64,000 bases of DNA, taken from assembly GCF_022539665.2 (NCBI RefSeq), contig NC_081334.1, positions 8,526,424-8,590,423 on the forward strand, in the 5' to 3' direction. This document shows, one piece after another, positions 20,780 to 31,753 of the stretch. The notes below the pieces were generated by a model. That model saw nothing but the letters and a program-made list of their open reading frames with translations. It was not told the DNA's origin and did not search any database. Source of the DNA: Daphnia carinata (lineage: Eukaryota; Arthropoda; Branchiopoda; Diplostraca; Daphniidae). The translations under genes and the position numbers were made by a program. Position 1 is the stretch's first letter; each line of letters opens with the position of its first letter.

Positions 20780-22990
20780 TTGTTATCTCTACTATCTACA
20801 CTACTATTTGGGATAAGTGGGATGTGGATGCCTGCTTTGCTAAATATTAAGCTATATATAGCTAGTGTGCTATTTCTAATGTTATGTTCTATTCCAAAGT
20901 GATCGTAACAGATCTGTCTAGTCCTAGTGTTAAATTTTATATTTTTGTTTGGTAAAGAAATCTAATCCTATGATACAATTTTCATTTAATTGTTCTATTA
21001 CATAAAGTGATGATTAATACTATGGTACGATGGCAGTTTTCCATTCTCGATAGCTTAATTCGCCACTTTTTTCTTTTCCGTATTTATCGTGCCATTCTAG
21101 AGCTTCACCTTTCAATATGTCTGAGAAGAATCGTAGTTTTTGCTCGCCGTCGCAGTTGTTGTTACGTGTGACGGGTTCCGTTCCTTTTAGCCATTCAGTT
21201 ATTAGTTTATCAGTACTCTTTCCTTTTAAAGCTGGTATCGACTTCTTGTCTTCGCTTAAAAACAGTTCTCCTATCTTTTTTTTTGCTGTTCTGCGTCTCT
21301 ATTATTTTATCTTACTATATTACTATTTCGATTACTTGTTCTAGCTCGATGATTTGTTCTGCCTCTTACTCGTAGTGGAGAGATTTTTCCCCACCGTCTG
21401 TTGGTAAAGTCAGGTCGTTTTTTTCACTTTCCAATTTCATGATCTCTCCTGGTTCGCTTAGTGTTCAGTTGTCTAAATATTCGGTTTCGATGAATGTTGT
21501 TTCGGTTGGTCCGTATAAGGTCACAAGTTGAATAGCTAGATGGATCCCGGTACCTCGCCTGCGTCTCAAGCCGGGGAGGGCAGTCGAGGCTACGCCGGAG
21601 ATAAGGAAGGATCAAAAGGGAGTTCTACTTATCGCCCGGTTGGCTGCCCCTAGTGTGATACCCGTGTGTGATCTTTTAGTTTTTTCTTACATGTTTTATT
21701 GAAGTGTCAGTTCTGGCTCGATCGAGCGCAACTGAAATACAGTGTAAGTGAACGGCAGTATAGGCCATTTTTGGCTTACGTTATGGGTCGCACACCACTC
21801 GGCCCCCATAACAAAGTTACTTGTAGTTTTTTACTTAATATTTTCTTCCATTTCACCTGTCAGTGTATGGATCTTCTGTAAGTCCTATTCGAGGTTTTAA
21901 TTCCTTGCGGCAATACCTTAGTCCAGTTTTTTCGGTTAATGTCTGGTCGAGGGTTTCTTTTATTTAATTGGCCTCTTTCTTGAGTTGTTTGATTATCTCT
22001 AAGACAAGTTTTGTCTGTTTCTTGGTGCTCTCTAGTTTTTCGATCAATTGCTTCCTTTCACTTTCAAGCTTACTAACTACCTCTTTTTTTTTACAGCTGG
22101 TTTATTTTCCTCTCTTTTTCTTAAAACGGTGTGGAGTTGGTAATTGGTCGTTCAGGTAATTTTTCAAGACTTCGTTCTAATTCCGCTCCTTTTTCAACGA
22201 AACTCCTTAGAGATTCATTACTTTCTTAAAATTGATTCAATGAACTATTTAGTTTATATTTTGAACTCTTTGTATTTTTGTTGTTTCTGTCTAACTGTTT
22301 TCCCAAGTTCTGTAACTCAGAGCTTAAGTTAGACGATTGTTCTTCTATCTGCACAAGTATTGCTTCTTTTTGCAGAATACTATGGTACCGAACAGGAATT
22401 ATGTTTCTTTACCATGACTTACGAAGTTTACTTGTTGGAGTAAATTGTCGAGGTTTTCGGTGCTTTCGCCGAGCAATTCTACGTGATCCTTAAGCGTTTT
22501 CGGGATTTTTGCTACAGTTTTGTAAAGTTATACCATTTAGTAGTCCTAACGTTTGCTCTAGTAACGAATAGGTATAGAGTTGCAATGCGTTTCGTGCTTC
22601 TTTGCTAACTTCCTGTTTCTTTGTCTCAAATTGTAGTATATTTGTTTTTGTTGTACTGGTTTGGCATGGCTTGTTTCTTTCTGAATCTTGCTTAAATTCT
22701 AAGTCTACGATAGTTTTTCAGCGGTCCAAAATTTTTTCCGGAGGCAATTGAGGTTTTGGTTGGTTGTGTCTGATTCTTGCAGTACGGGGTGCAAGGGTAG
22801 TGATTGTTCGTCGACAATGTTTGGGCATAAGGTGTTCACTTTGACAGTAGTCTCTGGCTGTAAGATGATCAAACGGCACTCGTTTTCCTTGATGGTGTTC
22901 CTCGGTCTGGTAGGGTTTGAAGACTCGTTGGGGAAGTGCAGAGCACAATGGTCTCGTTTGGACCTCCAATTGCAAAACGACTATGCATGC
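20780..22990 (-). pseudogene. Gypsy gag and protease end, broken
   Basis: The minus strand reads a coiled-coil, Glu/Lys-rich region (22400-21960: AILVQIEEQSSNLSSELQ; KQLIEKLESTKKQTKLVLE), then a Gag capsid-like block (TDKLITEWLKGTEPV and GDILKGEALEWHDKYG-like at ~21080-21250), then the end of a retropepsin (IIGLDFFTKQKYKI ~20960 and YDHFGIEHN.. ~20880). The protease tail matches the fragment at 62930-63080, so both belong to one Gypsy family. The zinc knuckle and protease active site are deleted. Frames change several times. Confidence 0.7.
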
Positions 22991-23542
22991 AATTGCATAC
23001 GATGGAAAATATCATTCGGGACGTGAAAGCGCAGCTTTCACAATATGTATCACGTAATTATGTCGTGCTGTTGAGGTCCCTGAAACGCTACAGAATACGA
23101 CTGCCATGTTTGTCTGGTGGCGGCGGGTCTCTCAATAGATGGAATCTTGATACTTATAGTTAGCCTCGCTCGTCATTGGTATTCGTTTAAGACTTATTTC
23201 ATTCCGCGCATCTTTTAAAGAAATCTCTATACGGTTCATATGTGGAGGCGCATTCTCATGAAATAAGAAGTTACAGGAGGGCAGATAGACTATTTGATTT
23301 TTTGAATTTTTTCTATGCTCTATTGCCTTTAGCCAAAGAACTTTCTTCTATTAAAACGAAAAATTTTTAGTGGTTAGTATGGCGGGTAGAGAAGTAGGGG
23401 TTTTTTAAGATTGAACGATTCCTTGTAGAGTTGTTATCTTAGTTCTGCTTGGATTCAGTCTTCTTCGCGTTTCTGACGAAATCGCTTCTGATGATGTTTA
23501 ATTTTAATTAGGTTTTGCGGTATCGTTCGAATACTGCTTTCT

Positions 23543-23589
23543 GGCTTTTGAAGGTTAGGTTAGGTTAGGTTAGGTTAGGCTTTTGAAGG
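23543..23589 (+). repeat. TTAGG insertion flanked by 12-bp direct repeat
   Basis: About five TTAGG units (23553-23579) are bracketed by two copies of GGCTTTTGAAGG (23543-23554 and 23578-23589). Telomere repeats plus a duplicated target are a signature of insertion at a staggered chromosome break, known for short interstitial telomere arrays in other genomes. It sits in the leader of the Gypsy element. Confidence 0.8.
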
Positions 23590-23784
23590 TGTCGCCCGAT
23601 TCCTTAGGTGGTTAAGGTCGAGACGGGACATTTACCACGCCACCCCGACTTCTGCTCGATTGATGCAAAAGCGTCTTCAAAAGAAATTCGAGGATCGCCT
23701 GGGGCATCGTACTATCGACCAACTCATGAACTATCTTTTCACAGGTGAGCCTTTGCATCGGCAAGGCCGCATGGGAGCGCATCC

Positions 23785-23802
23785 TCAAAAATGGTAGCAC
23801 CA
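23785..23802 (-). promoter_or_regulatory. Possible Gypsy primer-binding site
   Basis: On the minus strand the sequence GACAATTGGTGCTACCATTT contains TGGTGCTACC, the pattern expected for a site complementary to a tRNA 3' end directly after an LTR ending in CA or CAA. It lies 5' of the gag remnant in the right orientation. The LTR itself was not delimited, and no second copy was found to compare. Confidence 0.3.
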
Positions 23803-24651
23803 ATTGTCAAAACGAGTCGCCTGGTCTTTTCAAGCCTGGTTACCTGCGATCGAAACTCACCCCAAACATAGGAAATTGATTTTTAAAATTTTCAGAGAAC
23901 ATTTTTCTCTTTAAGTAGCCAATAGGCCATAGGTTCAACGGTAAAAAATGAAAAAATTAATGTGACTGGAATTTTCGAGAAAAGAGCACTGAACATCCAG
24001 TAAACACGTCGTAATGTGCAAAATTTTAAACCGAAAAAAATTTGTTTTTAACTTGCTCTATCCTACCCTATCGCCGTAATAATATTCGTAGACTGTTACT
24101 GAACAATGCGGTAAATTTGTCATTAATGAAGACGTTTAACATTCATCTAATTGGTGACTGATATTACTCTATTAACAGCAGACTATATTGATATGGATAA
24201 ATTGTATACGTAAAAATGATAACATGACAATGGCACAATCATAAATCTTTAGCCTGCAACTTCGAGAGTCGGTGGTTTGACGTACGTGGTGGCCGAACAT
24301 TTTTTATAAATTTCAGCTCACTTTCTTTAACCATGCGAATGTTTTTCTTTATTGAAGAGAGATTGTTAATTAATTTTAATCATCCAAAGCTAATATTTTT
24401 CCCATTAATATTGACATCGCTGGGTTCGCCTAGATTCCGTTTTTAAATCGGAAACTTGATCACCTCTCACACGGAACATCTCCTTCCTGGAACCTCCTAT
24501 AAAACTCTTAGCCTCCCCAGTGCATCAATCATACCGTTGAGAAGTACTGAGGAGGGCCACAAGAGGCTGGAAAATTGTGGAGAAACATGCCAATATTTTC
24601 AATTCAAGAAATTGTTGGTGATATGCTCAGGAGTGCTTTAGGAGAACCCGC

Positions 24652-25243
24652 CAGAGATAAGGAGATGGGACACGACCATGTTAAAGCCGCCATGACACTT
24701 TTTTGGGGCAGCATCTAGCGGCTAATTCCCTCCCTTCATCATTAGCAGACGAATTCCCTGCAAGGAACCAATGTGACAGGCTAATTTGAATATGGGAAAG
24801 GAAAGTCGGACATTTCGCCAGATAAAAACACACAACAAAAGTTCTGTGACTCGGAGGGCGTTGAAAACTCGGAGAATCAAAAGGGTTCGATTTTCTGGAA
24901 TTTTTGGCTTACAAATACTTTTCATTCTAGTTTCCATTGAATTGTTTCCAGGGAACCTGTTAGCTAATAATCAAATTTTTTCCAGTAAAATACCCAACCT
25001 CAGTTTACAAGTTGTTACAGTACTAGTTACAATTTACTTTGAGTCATGAAACCTTCTTTTGTGTGTTATTAACTGGCGCATTGTCTAACTCTCCGTTACC
25101 ATTTCAAATCAGCCGCCTGTAACAATGCTTGCTTGCAGGGAATTCTTCTGCTAATGAGAAAAAGAGGGAATTAGCGGCTAGATGGAGTGCCGAAATCTGT
25201 CATGGCGGCTTTCCCTATTCCGTGTCCCATCTCCTTATCTCTG
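24652..25243. mobile_element. MITE-like element with long terminal inverted repeats
   Basis: The left end reads CAGAGATAAGGAGATGGGAC and the right end is its reverse complement (25221-25243). Pairing continues inward for roughly 130 bp with gaps (GCCGCCATGACA, TAGCGGCTAATTCCCTC, GAATTCCCTGCAAG). No transposase is present. The CAGAG start resembles hAT ends, but no 8-bp target duplication was visible, so the superfamily is open. Confidence 0.7.
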
Positions 25244-25387
25244 TATCCCTCCATGAAAGTAAGATTCGTGAGTTTTAAACTATCACAAAAACATTTGGCT
25301 CAAGTAGAATTATTAGATAATGTAAATTTTGGGGCTTACCATTTCAAATTGCAATTACAAATTAGAAATTTAGAATTAGGAAACGGT

Positions 25388-25780
25388 AGTAGTATGAAAT
25401 AGTAAAAAATTTATGCAATTGGAAAAGTTTGTTTTGACCACTATAAAGTGTATTATAAGTAATAATTATTTCTGATTTTGCTCTAATAGAATTTTGTTAA
25501 ATGAACTCTATTTAATACAATATAGTTTATGTTCTCCTGTAATTTTAATTAAAATAGCATAAGAAAAAAAGGTTTTGTGAACCATTTAAGTAATGAGTAA
25601 GCACCATCGGTATTTTAAAAAGGAACATACATATAACCCGACGCTTTTCGTCGGAAGGGTCATCGTTCCAATAAGAACAATATATGAAAATAGGACTATG
25701 TCTAAATAGATATAGGACTAATGCCTTGTAATAATACGACTGATTTAAAATATTTAAAGAGTCAGTCCTATTTCACCGCC
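25388..25780 (+). repeat. Left arm of a ~4.2-kb long inverted repeat
   Basis: Matches the reverse complement of 29098-29582 with gaps. Shared blocks include GTATGAAATAGTAAAA, TTGTGAACCATTTAA.TAATGAGTAA, CTCATCG-like, AAATAGGACTAT and the inner end AGTCCTATTTCACCGCC. The arm is AT-rich and non-coding. The ATGAACTCTATT part recurs directly at 29600-29700. Confidence 0.65.
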
Positions 25781-25943
25781 AATCCCAATGAATGATAAAG
25801 TATTTGAAATTGAATGTACAATTTCCAATATTCTGTTGTCGTTTAATATTCATTTTACGTGTTAATTACCTTTAATTCCTATAAAACTTATATAAAGGCG
25901 CTGGGTATATCGAAGACATATGTCACACATTTTTTTTCATCAT

Positions 25944-26119
25944 GGGAGGTTCTAGGTACTAACTGAGAAGGATGTAAGAGGGACTGAAGAGCCTGTCAGG
26001 CAGCTACCAGGCGACCAAAAAGAAGGTTCTAAGAAGAATTTGGGATGGTTATGGAAAAGACTGAGGAGGAAAGTAGGCAGTTCTGCAGAGGTACTGAGGA
26101 GCCCGTCGTGTCGTGTGGG
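25944..26119 (+). repeat. Dispersed repeat, inverted copy of 8169-8335
   Basis: See the partner at 8169. The block GACTGAGGAGGAAAGTAGG is conserved. Non-coding. Confidence 0.65.
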
Positions 26120-26149
26120 CTTAACCAGCTTACAATATTCCTCTTACCT

Positions 26150-27020
26150 AGTATATCAATTTCCATTTTTTTTACATAAACTTCCATGACACTAATTCTG
26201 CACAGCAGACTACAAACTAAATAACGTGGTAGGCTGTGTTTCTATTATTAGTCAACATTGGCGAGTCGTACGATGTTGGAGTCCTATTCAAAGGTTGGGT
26301 GGTTCAATACCAAATGGGGCTATTGTGCAAATATCTATTTATTATTTTAAATTTTTAATCTCATTTTGTAAGATTATTGTGCATCGCCAAAGATACCTTA
26401 AAGAAACGCAATATCAACAAGTATTGGTATCAATAGATTCGTTTAAATTTTCTCTACAGCGTTGTTAACTATTTTATGAAAATCGTATGACAATATTCAA
26501 CTAATCAATGATTTCAGTTCTTATGTTTTTTAGGTAACGTGACGCTCATTTGGGACGGCAGACTACATATAAACACACTGTTATGCTTTTCAATAATATT
26601 TAATTTACCATGGCATAATCGTAAGATGTTAGATTGTCATCATACAGGATGGCGGTTATATACTATATGGAAACTGCATATAAATTTTCGATTTCCACAT
26701 TTTTGATTTTTTCCGGTTTGGAGAGATATTTTGAAATCACTAAGAACAAATTAAAATAAAGCAATATCATCAATACTGATATCAATAAATTCGTATAAAT
26801 TCCGTCTACATGGCTGTTGAATATTTTATGAAAACCATATGTAAATATTTATCTAATGGATGATTGCAATTCTTGATGTGTGGTTGCTCCCATAAAGCTA
26901 ATTTGAAACAGCACATTTCATACTAAATAAAGCATTATGTTTTGCTTCTTCAGTATGTCAAGGGTGGCATAGTCGTAAGACGTTGGGATGTCTACCCGAG
27001 GAAGGATGCTTCCACCCCAG
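26150..27020 (+). repeat. Tandem ~355-bp tRNA-like repeat units
   Basis: Three units carry a landmark like GGCATAATCGTAAGATGTT at about 26256, 26610 and 26968. Upstream of each lie AATATCA.CAA.TATTG.TATCAAT and TATTTTATGAAAA blocks. The landmark resembles a tRNA A box, and in the first unit GGTTCAATACC (~26298) resembles a B box. More distant single units lie near 24228 and 30665. The tRNA origin is inferred from these two short matches. Confidence 0.5.
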
Positions 27021-27044
27021 TTTTAGAATATGAACAGGTATCTT

Positions 27045-27125
27045 TGCGATTGCCGGAAAATAGGACCTGGAGAAATAGGACCGGGAGAATTAGGACCCAA
27101 TGTCCAAACATTTTTTGAAAGGTCC
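27045..27125 (-). repeat. AATAGGACC arm, inverted relative to 34.75-34.87 kb
   Basis: GCCGGAAAATAGGACC, GAGAAATAGGACC, GAGAATTAGGACC and ACATTTTTTGAAAGGTCC follow one another. The reverse complement of the same blocks occurs at 34745-34870, and a shorter version at 30421-30480. These may be the ends of one large element or of several related ones. Confidence 0.55.
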
Positions 27126-27329
27126 CTTGACATTTTGTTATTGGCGTTTTCAGTCCTAGTATCGCCCTCCCCCCGATTGATGTCCTTATTCCATGGTCGT
27201 TCCGGGGGGCGGGGGTCGCGTTTGCTGAAGTACCCCTAAATACACTGATTAATAAGAAAAAAAATTATACAATTTAAGATACGTACATTTTGTAATAAAA
27301 AAAAAGTATTTTCCACAAAACCATAGATA

Positions 27330-27930
27330 CAGTACGGCTCCACTTATCGGACCACCCTGTGCAGTGGTCCGATAAGCGGATGGTCCGAAAAGCGGCTCGA
27401 CTGCGGTCAGCGCCATCTCGCCGCGCGCATTCATAACAGTGTCTAATGCTCTGCTCGTATCGACTGGTTCTCTGTACTCACGTAACTAGATAAGCTTTAT
27501 AATCACAGATCAAGTAAAAATACATTTGAAACCTTTAATTTAAACACACATCAAACGTAAGCCAAGTTAAATAGAATAACGTAAAATTGTTTAAAGAAAA
27601 ATTAAGTTTATCAACGCTGACAAATAATAAATTTATGTTTAACATACGCATTTACTTAAGACAAATTTTCTTTAGTTTTTGAAATTAAGTCATATAATGT
27701 AGGGTCGGATATTCTTGCATCTACCGCAGCGCATACATATTTAAGCAGCTTCACTTTCAATGAAGGGACATCTTCATATAGACCGCTCTTCGCGCGCACC
27801 GGTTCTAAAAAATGCTTCATCAAATCCACACTAGTGGCGCTCACTCCCCTACTCGGTGTGCGAGTCTGACCTCGGTTCGATAACCGGTTTGGTCCGATAA
27901 GTGGGTGGTCCGATAAGTGGAGCCGCACTG
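27330..27930 (-). mobile_element. Deletion derivative of the Tigger element
   Basis: Has the same ends as 14882-17435 (CAGTACGGCTCCACTTATCG left, its partner right) and TA on both flanks. About 1.8 kb of the centre is missing: the join at 27759-27760 has an AA shared by both parents (equivalent to 15458 and 17264). The remaining frame carries the transposase C-terminus (ISDPTLYDLISKTKENL). Such internally deleted copies can be moved by a full-length partner. Confidence 0.95.
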
Positions 27931-27954
27931 TAAAGACCTACATGGTAAGAACGA

Positions 27955-28260
27955 AAATAATGAGTTCCGCGGGGCTTTTGGTGGGTGCTGGGAACGAATA
28001 TGTTAACATGAAGACTAGTTAATTATTATTAACATTTGATACCAATGTTAACACAAACAATATTACAATCATTAACTAAATATCGTCTAAAGCAAGGACA
28101 AAACAAAGGACTACTATAATTCACTCTTGATTCAAATACCATTTATTTCTTCATTACATTTTCAATTCTTTTCACAGTTACAAAGATTCCAATAATTATA
28201 TTAAAATCAAACCCTACTTCTGTAACAATGCCAGGCGGTGAAAGCTGTCTGTTATATAGG
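27955..28260 (+). repeat. Dispersed repeat, direct copy at 63.70-64.00 kb
   Basis: Aligns directly with 63700-64000, including ATGAGTTCCGCG.GGCTTTT, GAAGACTAGTT, TTATTATTAACATTTGATA and CACATTTTCAATTCTTTTCAC-like blocks. It begins just after the Tigger derivative. The right copy runs to the window edge, so the true end is unknown. Confidence 0.75.
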
Positions 28261-29097
28261 GTAGGAGCGCTTTTCACCAAAGAATTAAATGTAATAAGCG
28301 AAACTGAAATGTCCAACTTGTGTAGGAACATCTACGAGTAAAATTTCAATAGTGATGACGTGGTTTCTGTTAAAGCGGAAGAGGAACAAATAACCTCACA
28401 AGGCTACTAATAATAAAAAATCCATTTAAATTATTTTCGACCAGGAAAGACCTTTTTTTGTGCGTAAGTGATTACCGAAGTCACTAAACCTTTTAAAATG
28501 AATCCAAGATTTTTTTTTTTATTTTCAACGATCATGGAGGGCATGCCAGTGTATTGTTAAACAAAATTATCATGACACGGTTTGTAAATAATAGAACACG
28601 AGTCAGGTCATCCATGAGTCAATTTCGACCATTCATACGAACAATTTGCCCTTTTTTCGCTAGCTTATTCAGTTTATGCTTTCTTTTCATTTTCGTTTTC
28701 TTAATGTTGATTTATTGCTGTTCTGTTGGTCTTCCTTTCTCTATTCCAGTTCTTCGATGCGTTCAACCCACTTCTTTTTCCTTTGGGATTTTCATTTTAT
28801 CCTGTTTCTTAATTGGTTTGGCAAGTAATTCCACATTGTCTTTTGCACCTATTGCTCTTAGTATGGTTTTACCTATTGTAATACAGTAAATAAATAAAAT
28901 ATTTGAAGATCTAACAAATTTTTTTGTTTAATTTAAAGTTTACCTTAACATCTTCAGCTCTTTGCCGAGCACCTTCCTATAGCTGTTTCTCTTCTATGCT
29001 TCTTGCTATCTCAGCTTCACCTTGCCTTCCAAGAATGTCAATTTTTCCTTTACTTTTTTTACGTTAATCATTGCCGCGTTTGTTTTAAGTTGGTTTT
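28261..29097. other. No gene recognised; charged open frame
   Basis: The minus strand of about 28890-28640 has a lysine-rich reading (IGAKDNVELLAKPIKKQDKM), and a hydrophobic frame overlaps it on the plus strand. Neither shows a known domain. Low-complexity AT-rich DNA otherwise. Confidence 0.35.
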
Positions 29098-29582
29098 TCG
29101 GTAGGCGGTGAAATAGGACTGAAACGAAATAGGACTGGAGAAATAGGACTGAAATTTTCCAGTCTGACTTTTAAAAACTTTTATGACAGTCCTATTTCTC
29201 CATGGCATCAGTCCTATTTCTCCTCGGCATCAGTCCTATTTCTCCTTAGAAATAGTCCTATTTCATTTACCTTGTTCCAAGGGGAGCGATGAGCCTTCAA
29301 TCTGGTAGGCAATGTTTTGCGTAAGAGCGGCGGCTTATATCCATTTCTTTTTTTCAAAAACCGATGGCGTTTACTCATTATTTAAATGGTTCACAAATGT
29401 TTTATCTCTTATCCTATTTTTAATTTAAATTACAGGAGAACATGAACTATATTGCATTTAATAGAGTTCATTTAACAAACTACTATTAGACATACTACAG
29501 AAATATTTATTACTTATATCGCACATTATGTGGTCATAACCAACTTTTCCAATTGAACTAATGTTTTACTATTTCATACATC
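29098..29582 (-). repeat. Right arm of the ~4.2-kb long inverted repeat
   Basis: Pairs with 25388-25780. Its inner end carries six to seven copies of the decamer GAAATAGGAC in both orientations (29109-29275), against three in the left arm. Outside it, 29600-29700 repeats part of the arm in the opposite orientation, making a local palindrome. Confidence 0.65.
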
Positions 29583-29700
29583 TTTCGTTATATACAGCTC
29601 TTACATATTCTGATTTTGCTCTAATAATATTTTATTAAATGAACTCTATTAGATTCAAAATAATTCATGTTCCCCAGCAATTTAAATAAAAATAGGATAG

Positions 29701-30106
29701 GTGTTCTGTCGAATAAGAAAAAACTTAATTCGTTTGTAAACGAATACGAATAAGCCAAGTAAACGAATACGAATAACGAATGAAATGGACGTTTTATTCG
29801 CGAATACGAATGATTTTCGAATAACGAATAACGAATAAATTTTCGAATCAAATATCGAATAAAAATGGCATTTAGCCTACCTTCAGAAAAAAAAACAGGA
29901 CAGCAATAAAAACAAGACTGCCTGTCCCACAAGAAAATTACTTATTCGAAATTGTATTCGAAATGATAAAATACCAATTTACAACGAATAAGAATAACGA
30001 ATACGAATAAGAACATTTTTATTCGACGAATAACGAATAAAATATTCGATTTTTTGCGTTATTCTATTCGAAATTTTATTCGAAAGTTTTATTTGACAGA
30101 ACACTG
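29701..30106. mobile_element. Fold-back element of GAATAACGAATA repeats
   Basis: Ends are GTGTTCTGTCGAATAA and its reverse complement TTATTTGACAGAACAC (one mismatch). The interior is made almost wholly of TTCG, GAATACGAATAA and ATAACGAATAACG words in both orientations. It interrupts the AAAATAGGATA sequence of the neighbouring arm. No coding capacity. TIR class is unclear. Confidence 0.7.
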
Positions 30107-30189
30107 GAATAAGGACATTAGTAAAGGGCCGGTGATGATAGGCTTGATAACACCAGTAAGAAAATGTCCAATGAAAAAATCCAAATACT

Positions 30190-30480
30190 GTGTAAACAAA
30201 ATTACTTTTCTATTAAATGAGCTATAAAAAGCAATAGATAAAGCATGTAATCATGCAAAAATATTACGAATATTAATTCAAAAAAAAGTTATGATGGAGT
30301 GAAATGACGTCCTATTGTTAACGGTGTTTGAAGTGCAGAAACCAATATAACCCGTTCGGTTTTCTTCTTAAATATCGGACAAATAATGCTCGATAGTGGT
30401 TAGTCGTTTTATGCTGTAGAAATAGGACCCTTCAAAAAATGTTTAACGATTGGGTTCTATTTCTCGGGCTATCATCTTTG
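30190..30480 (+). repeat. Direct repeat of 34.50-34.80 kb
   Basis: Shares ordered blocks with 34505-34800: ACTTTT.TA.TAAA.GAGCT, AAAGCAATA.ATA, CATGCAA-like, AAAAAAGTTAT.AT.GAGTGA, TTCGGTT and ACCCTTCAAAAAATGT. Spacing is similar. The 4-kb interval between holds decayed transposase fragments. Confidence 0.6.
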
Positions 30481-31753
30481 CTAATATTACACTTTTTACA
30501 ACTTTTTGTGACATATTTTTAAATCTTTAATGCCACGGAATGACAGATTAGCTTCAGCTTCCTTTACATGCCTGTTACATATTTTATAAAAATTATGTGG
30601 CACTCTTCATGTAATCCGTGATTGCTATTCTTATGGCGAGATGTATCATTCATTTAATTTACGGTGATAGTGGCTATATCGTAAGATGTTGGAATGGTAA
30701 CTAAAGGATTGACAGATCGATTCTTAATGTGGCAAATATTTATTATTATTCATTCTTGTTTTTTTTTATCATATTTTGTGCGATATTGTTGAATCGCAAA
30801 TTTGTAAGAAAAACTTAGGAAAAAAGTAGGGAGTTCTAATGAGCTTCTTGGGATACTGTTAGTTTTTTTTTGTCAAACAATAAAATGAAGGGTATTTTTT
30901 CAACAATGAAAACAGAAAAAACTGTAAAATTTCACATGCATATGGGAAAAAAGTGGCGAAATGTATAACAAAGAATAATTTTCTGATTCTTTCAGGATAT
31001 CCATACCGAAACAGGCCTTGTGGATCCATTAATCGGAAACCCTACATTGATTCCAATCATTATCTGTACCCGAGGTTTTACACAGCATACAGAGAACACA
31101 TAGCAACTTTTGTTGAGTTTCTTCGAGAAAGTCACAATAGTCGTGCTTGAAGCCTCAATGTGTGTCGTGATTTCTTCTATAAAAACCTTCTGTGTCGTCT
31201 TTTTGATCATTTTTCTTTCCGTTCTCAGACTGCAAGACAGAAGAAGTAATTATGCCAAATATGCCAAACATTAAACCAATCAAGAGTTATAATTATGCTG
31301 TTAGGGCAAATCCCCATGATACTCACTTCAAATACCGACCGCTAGATGTCCTAGCATACCCCCACGCTGTTACAGACCAGAGGAATGTGAGAGGGGCATT
31401 TCCCTCCGTGAATTCAGAGAGAGAGGACACGCACGCTGCGTTCTTGAAAGGATAGCTCTCAGTTTTTGGCTACGCCGTGTGTAAAGGTTTCCATGCATGT
31501 GTCGTTTGTCTCGTTGCCCCATAATACAAATAAGTTATAGTAGAATTCTGTCTTTATTGTTTTTATTTTTATAACGAAAGCCAGCAGGTTCTTATAATAC
31601 CATGAAAACACACCATCTTTTGCCAAAGTGACATGTGGAGTATTTGCCTCAGATGGCTCAAGTGTTGGCAAGGACTGGAAATGCCAGTTCCTACCAAAAT
31701 TCTGTTGTATCGATGTTTCTTAAAATGAGAAATTCACCTTACATTTCCATGTA

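Noticed and set aside
29701-30106. Simple microsatellite
   Set aside because: Bounded by a 16-bp inverted repeat and interrupts neighbouring repeat sequence, so it is an inserted element.
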